A stretch of 64,000 nucleotides of DNA, taken from contig UZAE01012066.1 in NCBI GenBank assembly GCA_900617975.1, forward strand, positions 1 to 64,000, given 5' to 3'. A program made the position numbers and the translations under genes. The notes under the pieces are model-generated. The model had not been told where the DNA came from and ran no database searches. It saw nothing but the letters and a program-made list of their open reading frames with translations. Numbering within the stretch: the stretch's first letter is position 1; each line of letters opens with the position of its first letter. Shown here in pieces: positions 36,111 to 64,000 of the stretch. The DNA comes from Rodentolepis nana (lineage: Eukaryota > Platyhelminthes > Cestoda > Cyclophyllidea > Hymenolepididae).

Positions 36111-37481
36111 AATATTTTGAGTTATAAAAAAAATTTGGTGAATCTCCTTGCGGTGGATCGATAGCAACTCTTTTTCTAATAAAGTTGTAGTTGAATTATC
36201 TCACACGTCATTTCAGTATTGGCGATGGAGAAAACGCTTCAAGTGGGTGAAATTTTGTAGCCGAATAGAAAGAAAGAATAATAACAGAACATCGAAAGTC
36301 TTATCTCATTAAAATCTTGATCCCCCAAGTTGATCAATATCCTCAATGGATATGGGTCCATACACATGAATATTTAAGCGACATATTTTAAACAGGAAAA
36401 TGTGTGCTACCATACAAAGGGAAAAGCTTAAATCTGAAAAAAAACATTTGCGTTTTCGGTTTAAAAGTGGTTAACAAAGGTGTGCATTATGGTCAAGGAG
36501 CATTTTTGCTAAAACTAAAAAGGATTCCCGAGATTTGTCAAATAAATGGTTAAATAATCGTTATAATCTAATTTAGCGCATATAATTACAGCATTTCCTA
36601 TAATGTGAAAATACGTAACCGAACTGCGGTATCAGACACTCAGTTGATCCCTCCCCCCCTCCCCCCCCCTAGCCACCAGCACCACATTTGTTGTTGTGAT
36701 CCGTCCTCTCCAAGACGAAACTATTAGACTCACCTATAAATTAACCTGGAGGGATACGGCATAGTAGGAGATCTATAGCGCTATAATGGTCCAACATCTC
36801 CTGGATTATATTCCTATTTTCATCACCAAATGCTTACTCTACTTGAAGAGTTATATAATGCCATCTTTAATCAGCAGCTACAGTAGCCACTCATTTTTAC
36901 CTTTTTTCTTTTCTGAAGAACCTTCCTCAACACCGTCTCACTTCCACTCCATCAATTGTGATGGAAACTGTACTATCCAAGGAAGGGTGAAGGATAAGCC
37001 GAATAGTTTTAACTCAGGCTCCAAAGTTTCTTCTCTTTTAATTGGTTAGATATGGGAAACCTCTCTCTCTACCTCTCTCACCATCTTGAGTTGATTTTCA
37101 TCACGTTAGGATGCTAAATTGCGACATGAAAAACAAGATATTAATTACGCTCCCCCCCCTTATAATATGCATGGCAATATTCATTGTTTGTTAAGAAATT
37201 CTTTATTCCAATTTGTGCTTGGGCAAACCATGGAGATAACGTCACGGGTGATGACTACGGCTTCAAACTTTACTACAGAAAGAAAGTAATAAGAGCAAGA
37301 AAAGAATAACATTTTATCATTCATATCCTATACGAATGCGGCTTAAAGGCATGAGAATAAATAAGCATTTTATTGTATTAAGCAATTTGGCAAATACAGT
37401 TTTCAGTGAGTTTATTGAAGCATATTACTGATAAAAAATAAGTAGAAGCACTGTGACAAACGTGGCAGAGTAATATTTAAC
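36111..37481. other. Non-coding stretch
   Basis: C-rich run near 36652-36669. An open frame at 36786-37049 (+) has no domain or clear splice context and is not called. Confidence 0.5.
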
Positions 37482-37650
37482 TGTAGACTGATGCCGTCGA
37501 CGTGATGAGTATTGGTGTTATCGCACGAAGGCTATAGACGCATTGAACATGTTTCAAACGACAGTATCACCTTCTGTTACGAGTCTAGTACCAACGGAGA
37601 ATGTTTTGAAAGAGGACCGTACGGTACCAAGGGTGTTAAGGAGTTAATAC
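37482..37650 (-). repeat. Second interspersed repeat family, copy B2
   Basis: Inverted partner of the repeat at 29278-29422. Its reverse complement carries ACCGTACG, CCTCTTTCAAAACATT, GGTACTAGACTCGTAAC, GATAACACC and GGCATCAGTCTAC in the same order. Confidence 0.75.
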
Positions 37651-38317
37651 CCTTATTTCTCCAGATGTGGTAAAGTTATTTATATATACTACGACAACTG
37701 GAATCCACCTGAGTACGGTAGGTATTACCATGATTTACACAGACTGTCACTGCTCTTCCAACACTGCAAAAACAGTTTGGCATTAACTGGAGAACTGCAG
37801 TGGTGACTGAGCTTATTTCAACTGAAAGAAAGCGATTGTTGGAACACCCCGACATAGCAATTCAAGCCTTACCGTCATAGCCACTCCCATGCCCTAGCCT
37901 CTGCCAACATGCTTGCACTCATACGACATTTTGCACAGTCATTTTGAAGTTATCATGAACACTCTTTCATTTCCACCAGGTCTAAGAACCGAAAGTTGTA
38001 AGAAGCGTCTTTGGGGGTCCTTCTCAAATAACCAGCCACAAATACTAGTAAAACAATAATCTTATTGTAGTTATCTGGTGAAATGGGTAAACCAAACTAA
38101 GGTAATCTTACAGATGATCCGAGTGTTGCTAACACAAATCAGAAAAATAAGAGAACGAAATATTTCCAAATCATTTCAATGTATGTAAAAGATAAGGTGA
38201 CCCACTTAATCAAAGAATAAACTGTATATACATCCAAATGAACACAAATAGTACAAAGAAAAGTGCCAAGGTAGTTTTTGATAGATTAGTAATTAAATCA
38301 CAATCAAGATAAGGAAA
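37651..38317. other. Non-coding stretch before EMC8/9
   Basis: 3' side of the minus-strand EMC8/9 gene; no further gene recognised. Confidence 0.5.
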
Positions 38318-38968
38318 TTATTTAACTTTATCCAATTCAGGCGAACGGAAAAGATTTTGATTCCGCCAGTCGTTGGAAACATCGTCTAAATGGCTGTCAA
38401 AATCAGCAAACTTTTTCAAACCCGCCTCATTTAAGACAGGCTTCAATAGATCCGCAGCCGAATTTTCGATGGTAACTCTAAAGTAGGCATAAATATAAAA
38501 AACCAAAAATTACTTTGGTCCTTTCTGCCAAGAATTATCCTTCTTGCAAAATAGGGTAAAACACTCAGAAGAAAGCGAAGTAAGCCGATCATTGTTGAGC
38601 ATAATTATATTCCCGAAACCAGTATTCTCCGCGATCTTATCACCAATCCGTGTAGCGATTTGATTGATACTAAACATAAACCCACATATAACAACCTACT
38701 CATTGCAGTTTGCCAGTTCGTTAGCTTGGTAATAACCACAAACTTTTAGATTCATAGTTTCACAGTAGCATTCGATTTGACTTAGAGCAATTTCAAGCAT
38801 TGCAGCCAATGTAAGGCAGCCATGGAAAAGAGGAACGCAGTCTTGAATAATAAATTTGCCTTGATCATATTCTCCTAAAAGAACACCATTGATAGCAAGG
38901 TGTGGGTATTTAGAAGCATGAAGAAGGATCTTCGCAAAAGCAAGCGACTCCAAGTGCAAAGACGGCAT
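38318..38968 (-). CDS. EMC8: ER membrane protein complex subunit 8/9
   Basis: Three minus-strand exons, 38968-38700, 38669-38514 and 38477-38318, giving 194 residues, close to the ~200 of the family. Introns are only 30 bp (38670-38699) and 36 bp (38478-38513); both have GT-AG ends and keep phase. EMC8/9 hallmarks are present: AFAKILLHASKYPHLAINGV near the N-terminus, QDCVPLFHG, then ALSQIE and GYYQANE, and a C-terminal FDSHLDDVSNDWRN. The protein is a cytosolic-side subunit of the EMC, the insertase for tail-anchored and multipass membrane proteins. Its MPN-like fold is non-catalytic in this family. I chose the Met at 38968 because homologues start just before this segment; an in-frame Met at 39037 would add 23 residues. 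Flatworms may have one gene for both vertebrate paralogues, so EMC8 and EMC9 are not separated. Confidence 0.95.
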
Positions 38969-39037
38969 ATTTTCAAGGCAGTCACGAAGAAGACGAAAAG
39001 CATCATTAGTATCCTGTTGAAAGTATTCATCTAACAT

Positions 39038-40338
39038 AAGTATTGCAGAATTTTTATTATTATAGTAAAATTCATATTATCTAATATAAACATCACAAAA
39101 AGTTTCGAGGAGAAACATCTAATACTGTAAAAATGAATGTCTACAGTAATACATTTTAATTCCCCCATTCGGTGAACATTTTTTAATTTATCATGCAAAA
39201 TAAATTTATTTTAATTCTTGGAGTGATAAAGAAAAGACTTTATTCGGCATAAACTTTATTTCAACTGTTTAGTCTTAGTTTCGATATTGATAAAAAATGA
39301 AAAATGCTTCATGTGCGGGATAATCATTATCGCCCTACAGCGGAAAATATTATGACATAACAACAATTTCTGTTCGCATCTTGTTTTTAGTTTTTAAATA
39401 CGTAACTTTGATATTCTCCACTCCATGAGATGAAACTATGTACTAATCCTACGCTATACCAACGATTCTTTATTTAGCGTAAAAATACACTACTTGTTAT
39501 GAATATATCTGAAAATACAACATAAAGTAAGATTGATGTGATTTGGAGGCGTTAACATAAGGTCACAACGGTTAAATACCTTAGAATTAAAAGCAATTTT
39601 CGCGTGGTGATCTCTGCTAAATTTATATGTAAACGGTTAATCTAGACAAAGTCTCCTCTTCCGTAAAACAGATATCAGAGATATTCTTTCATTGGCAAGG
39701 CGACTTTAGGGAAGCTGCAAATGTGCCTTTTCTCATATTCCATCTCTCTCCGAATCGGACTGATTTGTAGTCTATTATTAATGTGTGAATTAATATACCA
39801 GCGTTAGACCTCCTAGCGGTACCACAGGTTGCAATTTATAACACATTAATTTTACTTATATGAAACTTACAGCCTTCCAATTGTTATAAAAGGCATTTTT
39901 ATCTATACCACCAGATAGAAAACTTTAATTATTGATAATGTGGCAGGTTCTTTTCACTATGGAGAACCTTGATAAAAATTCTATATTAAAGTGCATTTAA
40001 AGTATCATGTCTCCAGAAAATCGTTTATGCTAATGTAAATATCAAATTACTAACACAAATTTGAAAGATGAGGAATTATGCCAAATAAATAAAGCGTTTG
40101 ACACAGATAATTGTTTTAAATTTTAATCGTTTATGAATAATTATAAGTATGAATTGTTGATCATAATTCGCAGAAATTAAAGCTTTATATGAAATTTAAG
40201 TGAGCTATCAAGCAGACGATTATATAAAACGTTCGGGTACTATTATTTTTCTGCAATATAGGTTTCATTGCATTATTTAAGATATTTTCAGTTCTGAATT
40301 AAATCATAGGCTCACTTTGTATTCATGCTTTTTAATGG
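39038..40338. other. Intergenic region between divergent EMC8/9 and E3 ligase genes
   Basis: About 1.3 kb separating two start codons that face away from each other. It is AT-rich with no obvious TATA or CpG cluster. It must hold both promoters, shared or separate. Confidence 0.6.
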
Positions 40339-56503
<16,165 letters not shown>

Positions 56504-59500
56504 GTTAGTGTCTTCTCGAATTCTCTTCTTCTCCTTCAACATGACATTGCGCAGCGTGCCTGTTGTTTGTTGTTTTTTTCGCCTTATTTCTCCCTCCCCC
56601 TACCCCCCCACCCCCCCACTCTTCACACCTCTTTCCCACTCGACCTTATATACCCGCTCTATTCCATGAAGATGAATTATGTGATCTACGGCCAAATAGC
56701 TGATCTATCCGCCGCCGCCCTCCCCTTCTTTATATATATATATAGGTACTGTATATCTTGTTTGCAATTTTTATTTTTCCCTGAGGGGAGTGAAAGCTGC
56801 TTTTCGAAGGAGGTAAGATGGGTTTTGGGGGTTGGTTGTTTATGCATTGGGGGGGGGGGGGGGGGGGTGAACTGAGCAGCGTATAAGTCCATTAGGTTCT
56901 ATGTCGTTGGTCCACATTCAGTGGTGTGGGTGATTGACCACGTCGTTAAAATTTATTCAACAGTTGCTGTTTCTAAAAGCAGATGCTTCAAGTCATTATT
57001 TTTTAACCAAACCAAATTAGCATTAATTCTCAATTAGATTCTTGTAAATTTCTTTCATTACGGTATTATTTACAATGTTGATTTGGCCCCTGTGTGTTAG
57101 GCTGCAATTCTTAAGATGGGAGCAATTTACCGTTACATCATTCTTCGTTTATTATAGGATAGAACATTTGCATTAAAAGACCGACTATGTGCGCCTTAAA
57201 GCCTAAAAGCGGGTTGTAATGTAGTGGATCCGGATAGGTCTTTAATAACGTGTGGAAATCAATAGTGATTTAAAAGCACAGTGATAATTATTGAGTCGGA
57301 CGAAGCAATGCCAAGCAAAGAACAGAAAAAAAGGTGTCAAGAGAGCTGAAGCAGCCACGTGACACTTACGATTCAACGTGCTGTAGTGTTTTTTTTTCGA
57401 AGAGCAAGTGGGAATGTGAAAAGGATCTATACTTTCCTTGAGTCTATTTTGGATAGACAGGATATATTGAGCGAAATGAATATGGAATATTTCCAATAGA
57501 GTGGAAAATTCTCCCTCAGTAAAAATATTTCATTGAATGAAATTGGGAAAAAAATAACAAATACAGAGCCTCTCTTTGATAGCATTGCTTTAGACGCCTC
57601 TCTAATAATAGCCTCTAATCGAGGCCTTTTTCATTATTCTTCCCTCTTTTCGCCCACATCAAAGGTCCTCTCTTTTAGCAACAAGATAAACAAGGCATGA
57701 GCAATTTCCACGGGTTTGAAACGCTTTTGCTCAATTAAACCTAGTCCCTTCTTTCAATCTTTTTTTCCGTCTAAAATCTGTGCATAGTCTACTTGATTCG
57801 TAACTGTTATACTTACTGCAAAATGTTACTCGTCCTCTTTGGTTCCACTTAATCACCCACTTGTACTAGAAGCAACTGTAGTTGGCGTTTCAGCTGCTAG
57901 TATAGCAATAAGCTGTTGTTGTCTTCTTAAATCGAGCTGATTTTGGAAATTTAATTAAGTTACCTTTTAAGCTAAACTGCTAACAGCGTTCACTGCAAAA
58001 TTAAAGTACCTTAGCACAATAGCTTAGGCAATAATTCACAGTTGCCTCTAGTAATAGACGTAATTTCATCGATGAAAGTTGACTAATCGAAATGAGATTT
58101 TACATGGCCTTTGTATCACTGCTGGTCACCGAAATCACCAATTACTTTAGTTCTGTTGACCTGTCAAAAGCGGAGTTCTTTATGAAGATGATATTAATTA
58201 CGGGAGTGACCTTCAAAATCTCGAAATGGGAATATAAACTGAGAAGCACTCTGACAAGTAGTCGTTGAATACTTTAATTTCGAATGTCTAGGAAATGTCT
58301 AACATAAACATCTACTCTGCTTACTAACAGCGTCTGTCATCCTCCTAATCACGTCTGAAGGTTGCTACATACCTAGGCACTCAGAATTAGTCGAACGCAC
58401 ACTTTACCGTAATATTCTCTTTGGTTTAGAAGCGTTATTAGTATAACTCACAACAACGAGGAAGAAAATGCTATTTTCTTATTGTTTCACGCCTCCATTT
58501 TCAAACTTCAGAATACTTTTTTCTTTAATTTACTGAACATTTTCGATTTTTTTAATAAAAATCATAAATATGTGATTAATTTGTAGGTTAAATTACAAAA
58601 AATGACAGGAAGAACTTCAAGAGATTTTACCGAACGAAATCCTGTTCAAGTAACAAATCCGCTCATTCATTCTGCTATTTCCTGTTGGGAGCTCCGGGAA
58701 TTTTAGGTCTAAACTAAAGATCGTCTAGTTTTCAGCAGGCCATTAGTCTTTTTATTTTGTTCCCTTTTACATAATTACCATAAAACTCCCAAAAGCATTA
58801 GGAAATGAAGATCGAGGGATGGAGGGTTTTTTGGTAAAAAAGGAATATACCTAGAGAAAAGTTTCCATCTTCACCTTGGCATTAATTTTATCAAGTTACT
58901 TTACAATTGGCTTGCAATTAATAGAATCTCGTTTTTTTCTACCGAAAAACAAGTTTATGGATTTAAACCTTAAACCCCCCACCAGAAATCAAGCTTGACT
59001 ATTCCTCAGCGCCAAAACGATAGACTGTTGCACTAATTAACTCTGACTGCCAATCAAATTCAATTTAAAACTTTTTATGGAAACGAACCAATTGAGGTTA
59101 GCAAGTTAGTACAGTTATTCATTTCCATAACTGACTCTTAGCCATTCGTCTTTACTAGTTTTGATTAATGGTACTTGAGGTTTTTTAATAGCCTTGTTTT
59201 TGTCTAAGTTGTAAAACAAAAATGACTTAAATGGAACTTCAAGTTATGCCTGTCTATCTACCAAAGTTGCAATTTTATTTACAAGAGTGGAAATAAATAA
59301 TTTAAGAGTAATGGACTTTGCTTACTTCACTCAGGTGCACTAATAGTGCTCATCAAAAGCGAAATCGCTATTCTAAGCTATAGTACTCCACAAAAGCCAA
59401 TTTTATTACCTGGATTACAATGGTATAGAGTTAAATTATTAGATTTCTGCATTTTGTGGTCATATTTCCATGGTTATTTGTTCTAAAGCCAGCATGCACA

Positions 59501-60731
59501 GAAGATAAAATGCCCCATGGTCAAATGTTATTGTTTTACTTAAATTTCGCATGGCCTTCCATTTGCCTACAGGAGAGAGACAATCATTATGGACGTGCCC
59601 GCGGGTGTGGAGATGGGGGGGGGGGGGGGTGAAGAGAGGGAGGGAAGGGAGCTAGAGAAGTCGTTGTGTTTGAGTCAGTTGATTATTTATTTTGCATTTG
59701 AATGCAATAAAAACATTCACATTTATCATTTTCTTTTCGTCTAAACTAACCAACATCCAATAGCTGTGAACAAATGGAGAAAATATTTGGGCAATAAAAG
59801 CTGACAGACTTATAATTATCTAAGCTCAACACGTTAGGTTGCGTCAAAGTGACTATAGTGCTTAAGAGATTGAATTTAAAATAAACTATCCTTAATACCA
59901 ACGTCGCTCGTTGGTAAGTGCTACTTTCTGCGTGAATGGCAATACGGCCAATACTAGTAAAAAACTTGAAAAGATGTGGTAAAGCATAAAGGCACGAAAA
60001 TAGAAACTTTCGATAAGGGTTGAATAGAATCAGCGGAATAGTCAAAGCTGTGATTTACACGATTGTGGAATTTCCTTGTTAAACTTAATGAGTCATGACA
60101 GAATATTGCACGCGTTTAATTTCAAAATTGAATAACTAGTTTCCTGATGTTTCTGGCTTTGAGCACACTCAGTTCTCGTGAGATGTTCATAAAATCTAGG
60201 TAACTTTATCAATTTATCCTTATCAGTTGTTAACTCCTAATTAACATAGCAAAGTTCATTCAATTTCACTCGAGGTATTGTTATTTGGGGACAATAAAGC
60301 TTTACCTGTTATTTGAGACTTTTCAATTGGTTATTTATCAATTTCATCCACATTTCCTAATTTTGTGCGTTCTATCAAGTGTAACACATCTCCAAACAGT
60401 AGAACGACTATCGCAGTCTTCTCTCTATACTTTATGCAACATAAACTCTTTGTTGTGATCTTTGTCTCCTTTCGACTTTGTACCAGCAAAGTTTTAAAAG
60501 GTTTAAATGTTATTCCACTCCTATAAAAGTACCATCAAAGCAAGAAAAAATTTGCTCCATATACCTTTTAGCAAAACGCCATTTTCTTTATTTTAATGAC
60601 TTAACCAAAGACAAAAGCATTACTCATGAGTGCATTGATTGGAGAAATACCTTATTTAGTAACTTAAATTAAAATACCCCCCCCCCCTAATCTTGTTCAA
60701 TTGTATTTATGATCAACAATTTTAGATCAAT
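56504..60731. other. 3' flank of E3 ligase gene and intergenic DNA
   Basis: A pyrimidine-rich segment with C7 runs follows the stop (56570-56640). There are G tracts of 19 (56849-56867) and 15 (59615-59629). No supported gene; open frames at 57242-57496 (-), 59746-60045 (-) and 60478-60672 (+) lack domains. Confidence 0.5.
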
Positions 60732-60739
60732 ACTTGAAG

Positions 60740-61066
60740 CAAATTTATTTATTTCGAATGGCAGGCGTTTTGATAGTTATCATTAGTCCTTTAGTTGACT
60801 ACGGGCTTCATAGAGGGGAGGAGGAACATCAAAGTGAAAAAAGTCGATAGGGAGGAACGGAAGAGTGGTTTAAAGATGTAAAAGAGACAGACACAAAGTA
60901 AGAGAAAAAGGTAAAATGAGTACAATGGAAGGGATAGAATATGCCATACAGTGGGGCTATTGTAGTTCGAAGTCAGAAGTCAACTGCCGGTTAATAGACT
61001 TTTTTTGCTGTATGAGTATACGTTGTCCAGGGTGCACCACGTAGAGGTAAGTCTATCGCACACCCC
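60740..61066 (-). mobile_element. Ribozyme-headed SINE-like element, copy 12 (full length)
   Basis: Minus-strand copy with duplication ACTTGAAG (60732-60739 and 61067-61074), continuing as near-matching AAAT. It starts exactly at ribozyme G1 and ends in the ATTTATTTATTT tail. All body landmarks are present. Confidence 0.94.
60994..61066 (-). ncRNA. HDV-like self-cleaving ribozyme (copy 12)
   Basis: P1 GGGGUGU/GCACCCU, P2 AUAGACUU/AAGUCUAU, P3 ACC/GGU, loop UCUACGU and P4 GUAU-ACUC-AUAC are intact; the joiner AGCAAAA retains the catalytic C. The core joiner reads GGACAA instead of GGGCAA and L3 CC is CU, so P1.1 may be weakened. Confidence 0.8.
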
Positions 61067-61074
61067 ACTTGAAG

Positions 61075-64000
61075 AAAATAAAGCCAATCAACGCGCTTCA
61101 TATGAGAAAAACGTATTTCACATTCGTACTTACTTTAAATTTTAAAGCAGCTTTTTAATCGTGTCCACTTAAAGGGATGTGACCTTTACCCACTTCAATT
61201 TACCTCTTATCACAATAACGTTAGCAAAATACTCATGACCTACGATTTCAAGAGAAACGTTAATGTGGAAAAGGAAGAGAATGCTGAACTCCGGCCTTTC
61301 AAGACAACTTCAAATGGCGGTTACTAAAAGAAGCATTTAATATTTGTTTTAGAGGTAAAATAAAAATGAAAACAACTTAAAATGAATTAAAATCTTAATA
61401 ATTAAATCAAGTATTACTAGTGGGTATATAAGGCATACGCCATTTTATGGCCGTGGCTAGAGGTTTGGATATTGAATTGTTCAGAAGTGGCAAGAATTCA
61501 TTTTTCCTATTCACGGAAGCTTCACGGAGTTTGGCCTAACCACCATTCAACACTTCTTTTATGAATTTTGATGAAATCGGAAAATTTTAAGATATTCAAG
61601 GCCGCCTCCACCTCTCTACCCCCCTCTCTCTGTAATCTTAAAGAACGAAACAAGATTAATGATATCTTCCGTTAATCAATCTCTATCTGTCTTCTCCTTC
61701 TCTTGCCGTGGTTCAGCATTCCATTAGGCCATCTCATTTTTTATCGTTTAGAATTGGAAAGATTATTGATTCCCATTGGTCGTTAACCTCATCGGTTTGT
61801 CAAAGAGACATTTACAACCAAAATTAAGGCAAATTTTATTAAAGTTCGAGCAAACTTAAAGTGCTTATTAACATTGAATTATGAAACATGAATAATTCCA
61901 TAAAATTGATTTTGTTTACTAACAAGATCATTATGCAAAATATGCCAATAATTGGAAACTTATTAGTAAATTTCACACCTAAAAATGTTGACCATTGTTA
62001 AAGTACTTCTCCTTATGGAACGAAAGCACGTGGTACTAATAAGTGCAAATTCTGTGGCAGAATTCACATCCTTCATTTTTTAACAAAAAATTTAGCAAGT
62101 GCTCATTATTTACAAGATTTTATGACAGAAATTTTAAATTTTGTCTATAAATTGACTTTCAAACCATCCTCTAATACCTCATTTAACGAGGAGCAAGCAT
62201 TAATTCTATTTTTACTAAGTGGATTCATTGCAATTTTGCTTGATTACCGGTTAGTTTCTTCTTTAAGATGTTTTAATAAAGAGTCGTGACAAAATTGACA
62301 AGCTTGCCGACGTGAGATGAAAATTTGAATTTATCGGACTTGGAGAGGCGATTTCGACATGACTTGTGCTTAGAATCGTCTGAAAGACTTTCATGGCTTA
62401 ATATTTTTTCAGTTTTAACAAGTTCACAGAGACTAAATTTCAAAGCTCAATACTCACATTTATTAGCCCTTTTTAGACATATCAACCATATTCTAAGTTA
62501 AATTTTTCTAGCAGTATAATTTGGAGTAAGCTTGGATTAAACTAGGTTTGAGGAAATAAGTGTTATTACCGGAAATTTATATTCGATTAGTTTCTCAAAA
62601 TGGGGAGAAGGGTGGTATCTTAATAGCCAATCCCTCACTATTTCTAGTCTTTGAGTATGTGCTCGTAACTGCTCTTCCATAAGTACTTCTTATCAATAGT
62701 CACTAATGTTAACGATACTTAGGAACACATTCATCAAGTCAACTAGACTATGAGTCATGATTAGAATAGTCTCTATGACTATCATTAAAATGATTCTTTT
62801 AGTGAGCAATACTAAGGTGTCCCAGGTTTAACCAGACGAAAGCATTACTTATTTCCTTGTTGATTATTCCATCAACTGAAAGTATTTTAGAGGAAGTCTG
62901 ATTAGTTTTCATATGATTGTAATATCCTATCATTCTATCCTGTCTGAGAACTTAATAATGTGATTTACAGTAAATTGCCAAAGCTGCTAATATTTGTGAA
63001 TATTACCTTCTATTTTCGGTTTTGACACTCAATATTTGGGAACCGTTGAATCAATTAGAGCATTTTGGAGGCAGTTGGCCTTCTGTATTCCTATATGCGA
63101 GTTTCGATTCACTACTGTGTTTCAATCACAAATTGCATTTTCGACTCAGATCTGTTTCAAAGCATAGAAAACACCCCAAATTTCGGTATTCATAATAGCT
63201 CTGAGGGGGCGTACCACTTCAGTTCTCAAGAATAGAGATCAGCAATCCAAAAAGGTAGAATTAAATGAAAATGATTGAAAACAGATGGTAATTGGTTTGA
63301 CTACTAACGGACATTTACACTGGAACAATTACATTTTGACTGAGACTCTTATTCAGTATACTAATGATTAATATCGACATAAAATACTTATTTAATAATT
63401 GGACAACATTACTGCCTATTTCAAAGCTTGAAATATGCAGCTGAATATATGGAGCTGATCAAATCGAACTCAAGTGATTCCCAGCATCATGAGTGGTCAC
63501 AAACAAACTATCTCATCACTGTTTTTAGATTAGAGGAATTAGTCCTCTTTTAAGATTTTTGTAAACTTTTTCTCCACTTTTCCGCTCTTAATTTGATAGT
63601 GAATGAAATAAATGAATTTTCTCTCAAAAAAATGCTTGGCTTATTTGCATAATAAGACTTGAACTGGTTTTCAAACTAAATACGGAAGTCACGATCAGTT
63701 CAAATGGCACCATTTTTTAAAATTATGCTGAAAAGTAGGGTATAAATAATGATGATATCATGATTGAATTCGAAGTGAAATGTGGGTGTTTAGTCGTAAA
63801 TATTCTGGAATGAAACCAATCAGAAGGAGGAAGGTAAGGGGGCTAGCTATCGTGAAAAATATCTTATCAGATTTAGATTGGAGAAAGAAAAAAAAATGAA
63901 AAATGACAAGGTTGGTTGATTTGGATACAAATTAGGCATTTTCTCTAGAGTATAGGCAAATTTTTCCACTCATTTAACCAATTAGCAATTTGTGAAACTT
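61075..64000. other. AT-rich non-coding stretch to window end
   Basis: No supported gene. A 95-codon open frame without an early Met at 62002-62289 (+) contains CKFCGRIH but no further domain and is not called. Confidence 0.5.

Noticed and set aside
38969..39037. Upstream in-frame Met for EMC8/9 adding 23 residues.
   Set aside because: Family members begin just before the segment encoded from 38968; the extension lacks family support, though it is open.
62002..62289. 95-codon plus-strand frame with CKFCGRIH, resembling a zinc knuckle.
   Set aside because: Only half a finger-like motif, with no retroelement context; not enough to call a gene.

Overview
This is eukaryotic genomic DNA. It is AT-rich (I judge it well under 40% GC by eye), with widely spaced spliced genes, many simple repeats and one 876-base assembly gap (16584-17459). 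Gene content, divergent metazoan proteins, very short introns (30, 33, 36, 42 and 46 bp) beside kilobase introns, and no bacterial operons point to a flatworm, most likely a parasitic tapeworm or fluke. The species cannot be fixed from sequence alone.

Layout. 1-17.9 kb has no convincing exon; it holds five copies of an interspersed element (two of them 5'-truncated, one more cut by the gap) and the gap. 17.9-22.8 kb (+) is the 3' part of a single-pass membrane protein with a thrombospondin type 1 repeat and two Ig-like domains. 26.4-31.9 kb (+) is a three-exon C2H2 zinc-finger gene with an eh1-like N-terminus, a PLDLS CtBP-binding motif and a TATA box 33 bp before the ATG. 38.3-39.0 kb (-) is EMC8/9 (ER membrane complex), three exons with 30- and 36-bp introns. 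40.3-56.5 kb (+) is a complete NEDD4-family HECT E3 ligase of the WWP1/ITCH/Su(dx) type, 14 exons, 733 codons, with C2, only two WW domains and HECT. 56.5-64 kb is intergenic, with one more element copy.

Main discovery. A ~320-bp non-autonomous retroposon occurs about a dozen times, in both orientations, with an (AAAT)n tail and 8-14 bp target-site duplications. Its first ~72 nt fold by inspection as an HDV-like self-cleaving ribozyme: 7-bp P1 with the G1-U wobble, P2, 3-bp P3, a UCC-containing L3, GGGCAA, P4, and a GC-AA catalytic joiner. The predicted cleavage site, just before G1, is the exact left end of most full-length insertions. It is therefore a SINE-like family whose 5' end is set by an HDV-type ribozyme, comparable to R2, L1Tc/NARTc and, with a different ribozyme, the hammerhead-bearing Sm-alpha elements of schistosomes. 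Copies show stages of decay: a mutated catalytic C, a deleted core, internal tandem expansion and nested inverted insertion.

The host genes do not form a pathway. EMC8/9 and the E3 ligase are divergent neighbours 1.4 kb apart. The ligase gene is free of element copies, whereas the zinc-finger gene carries three in its introns, one ending 55 bp before an exon.
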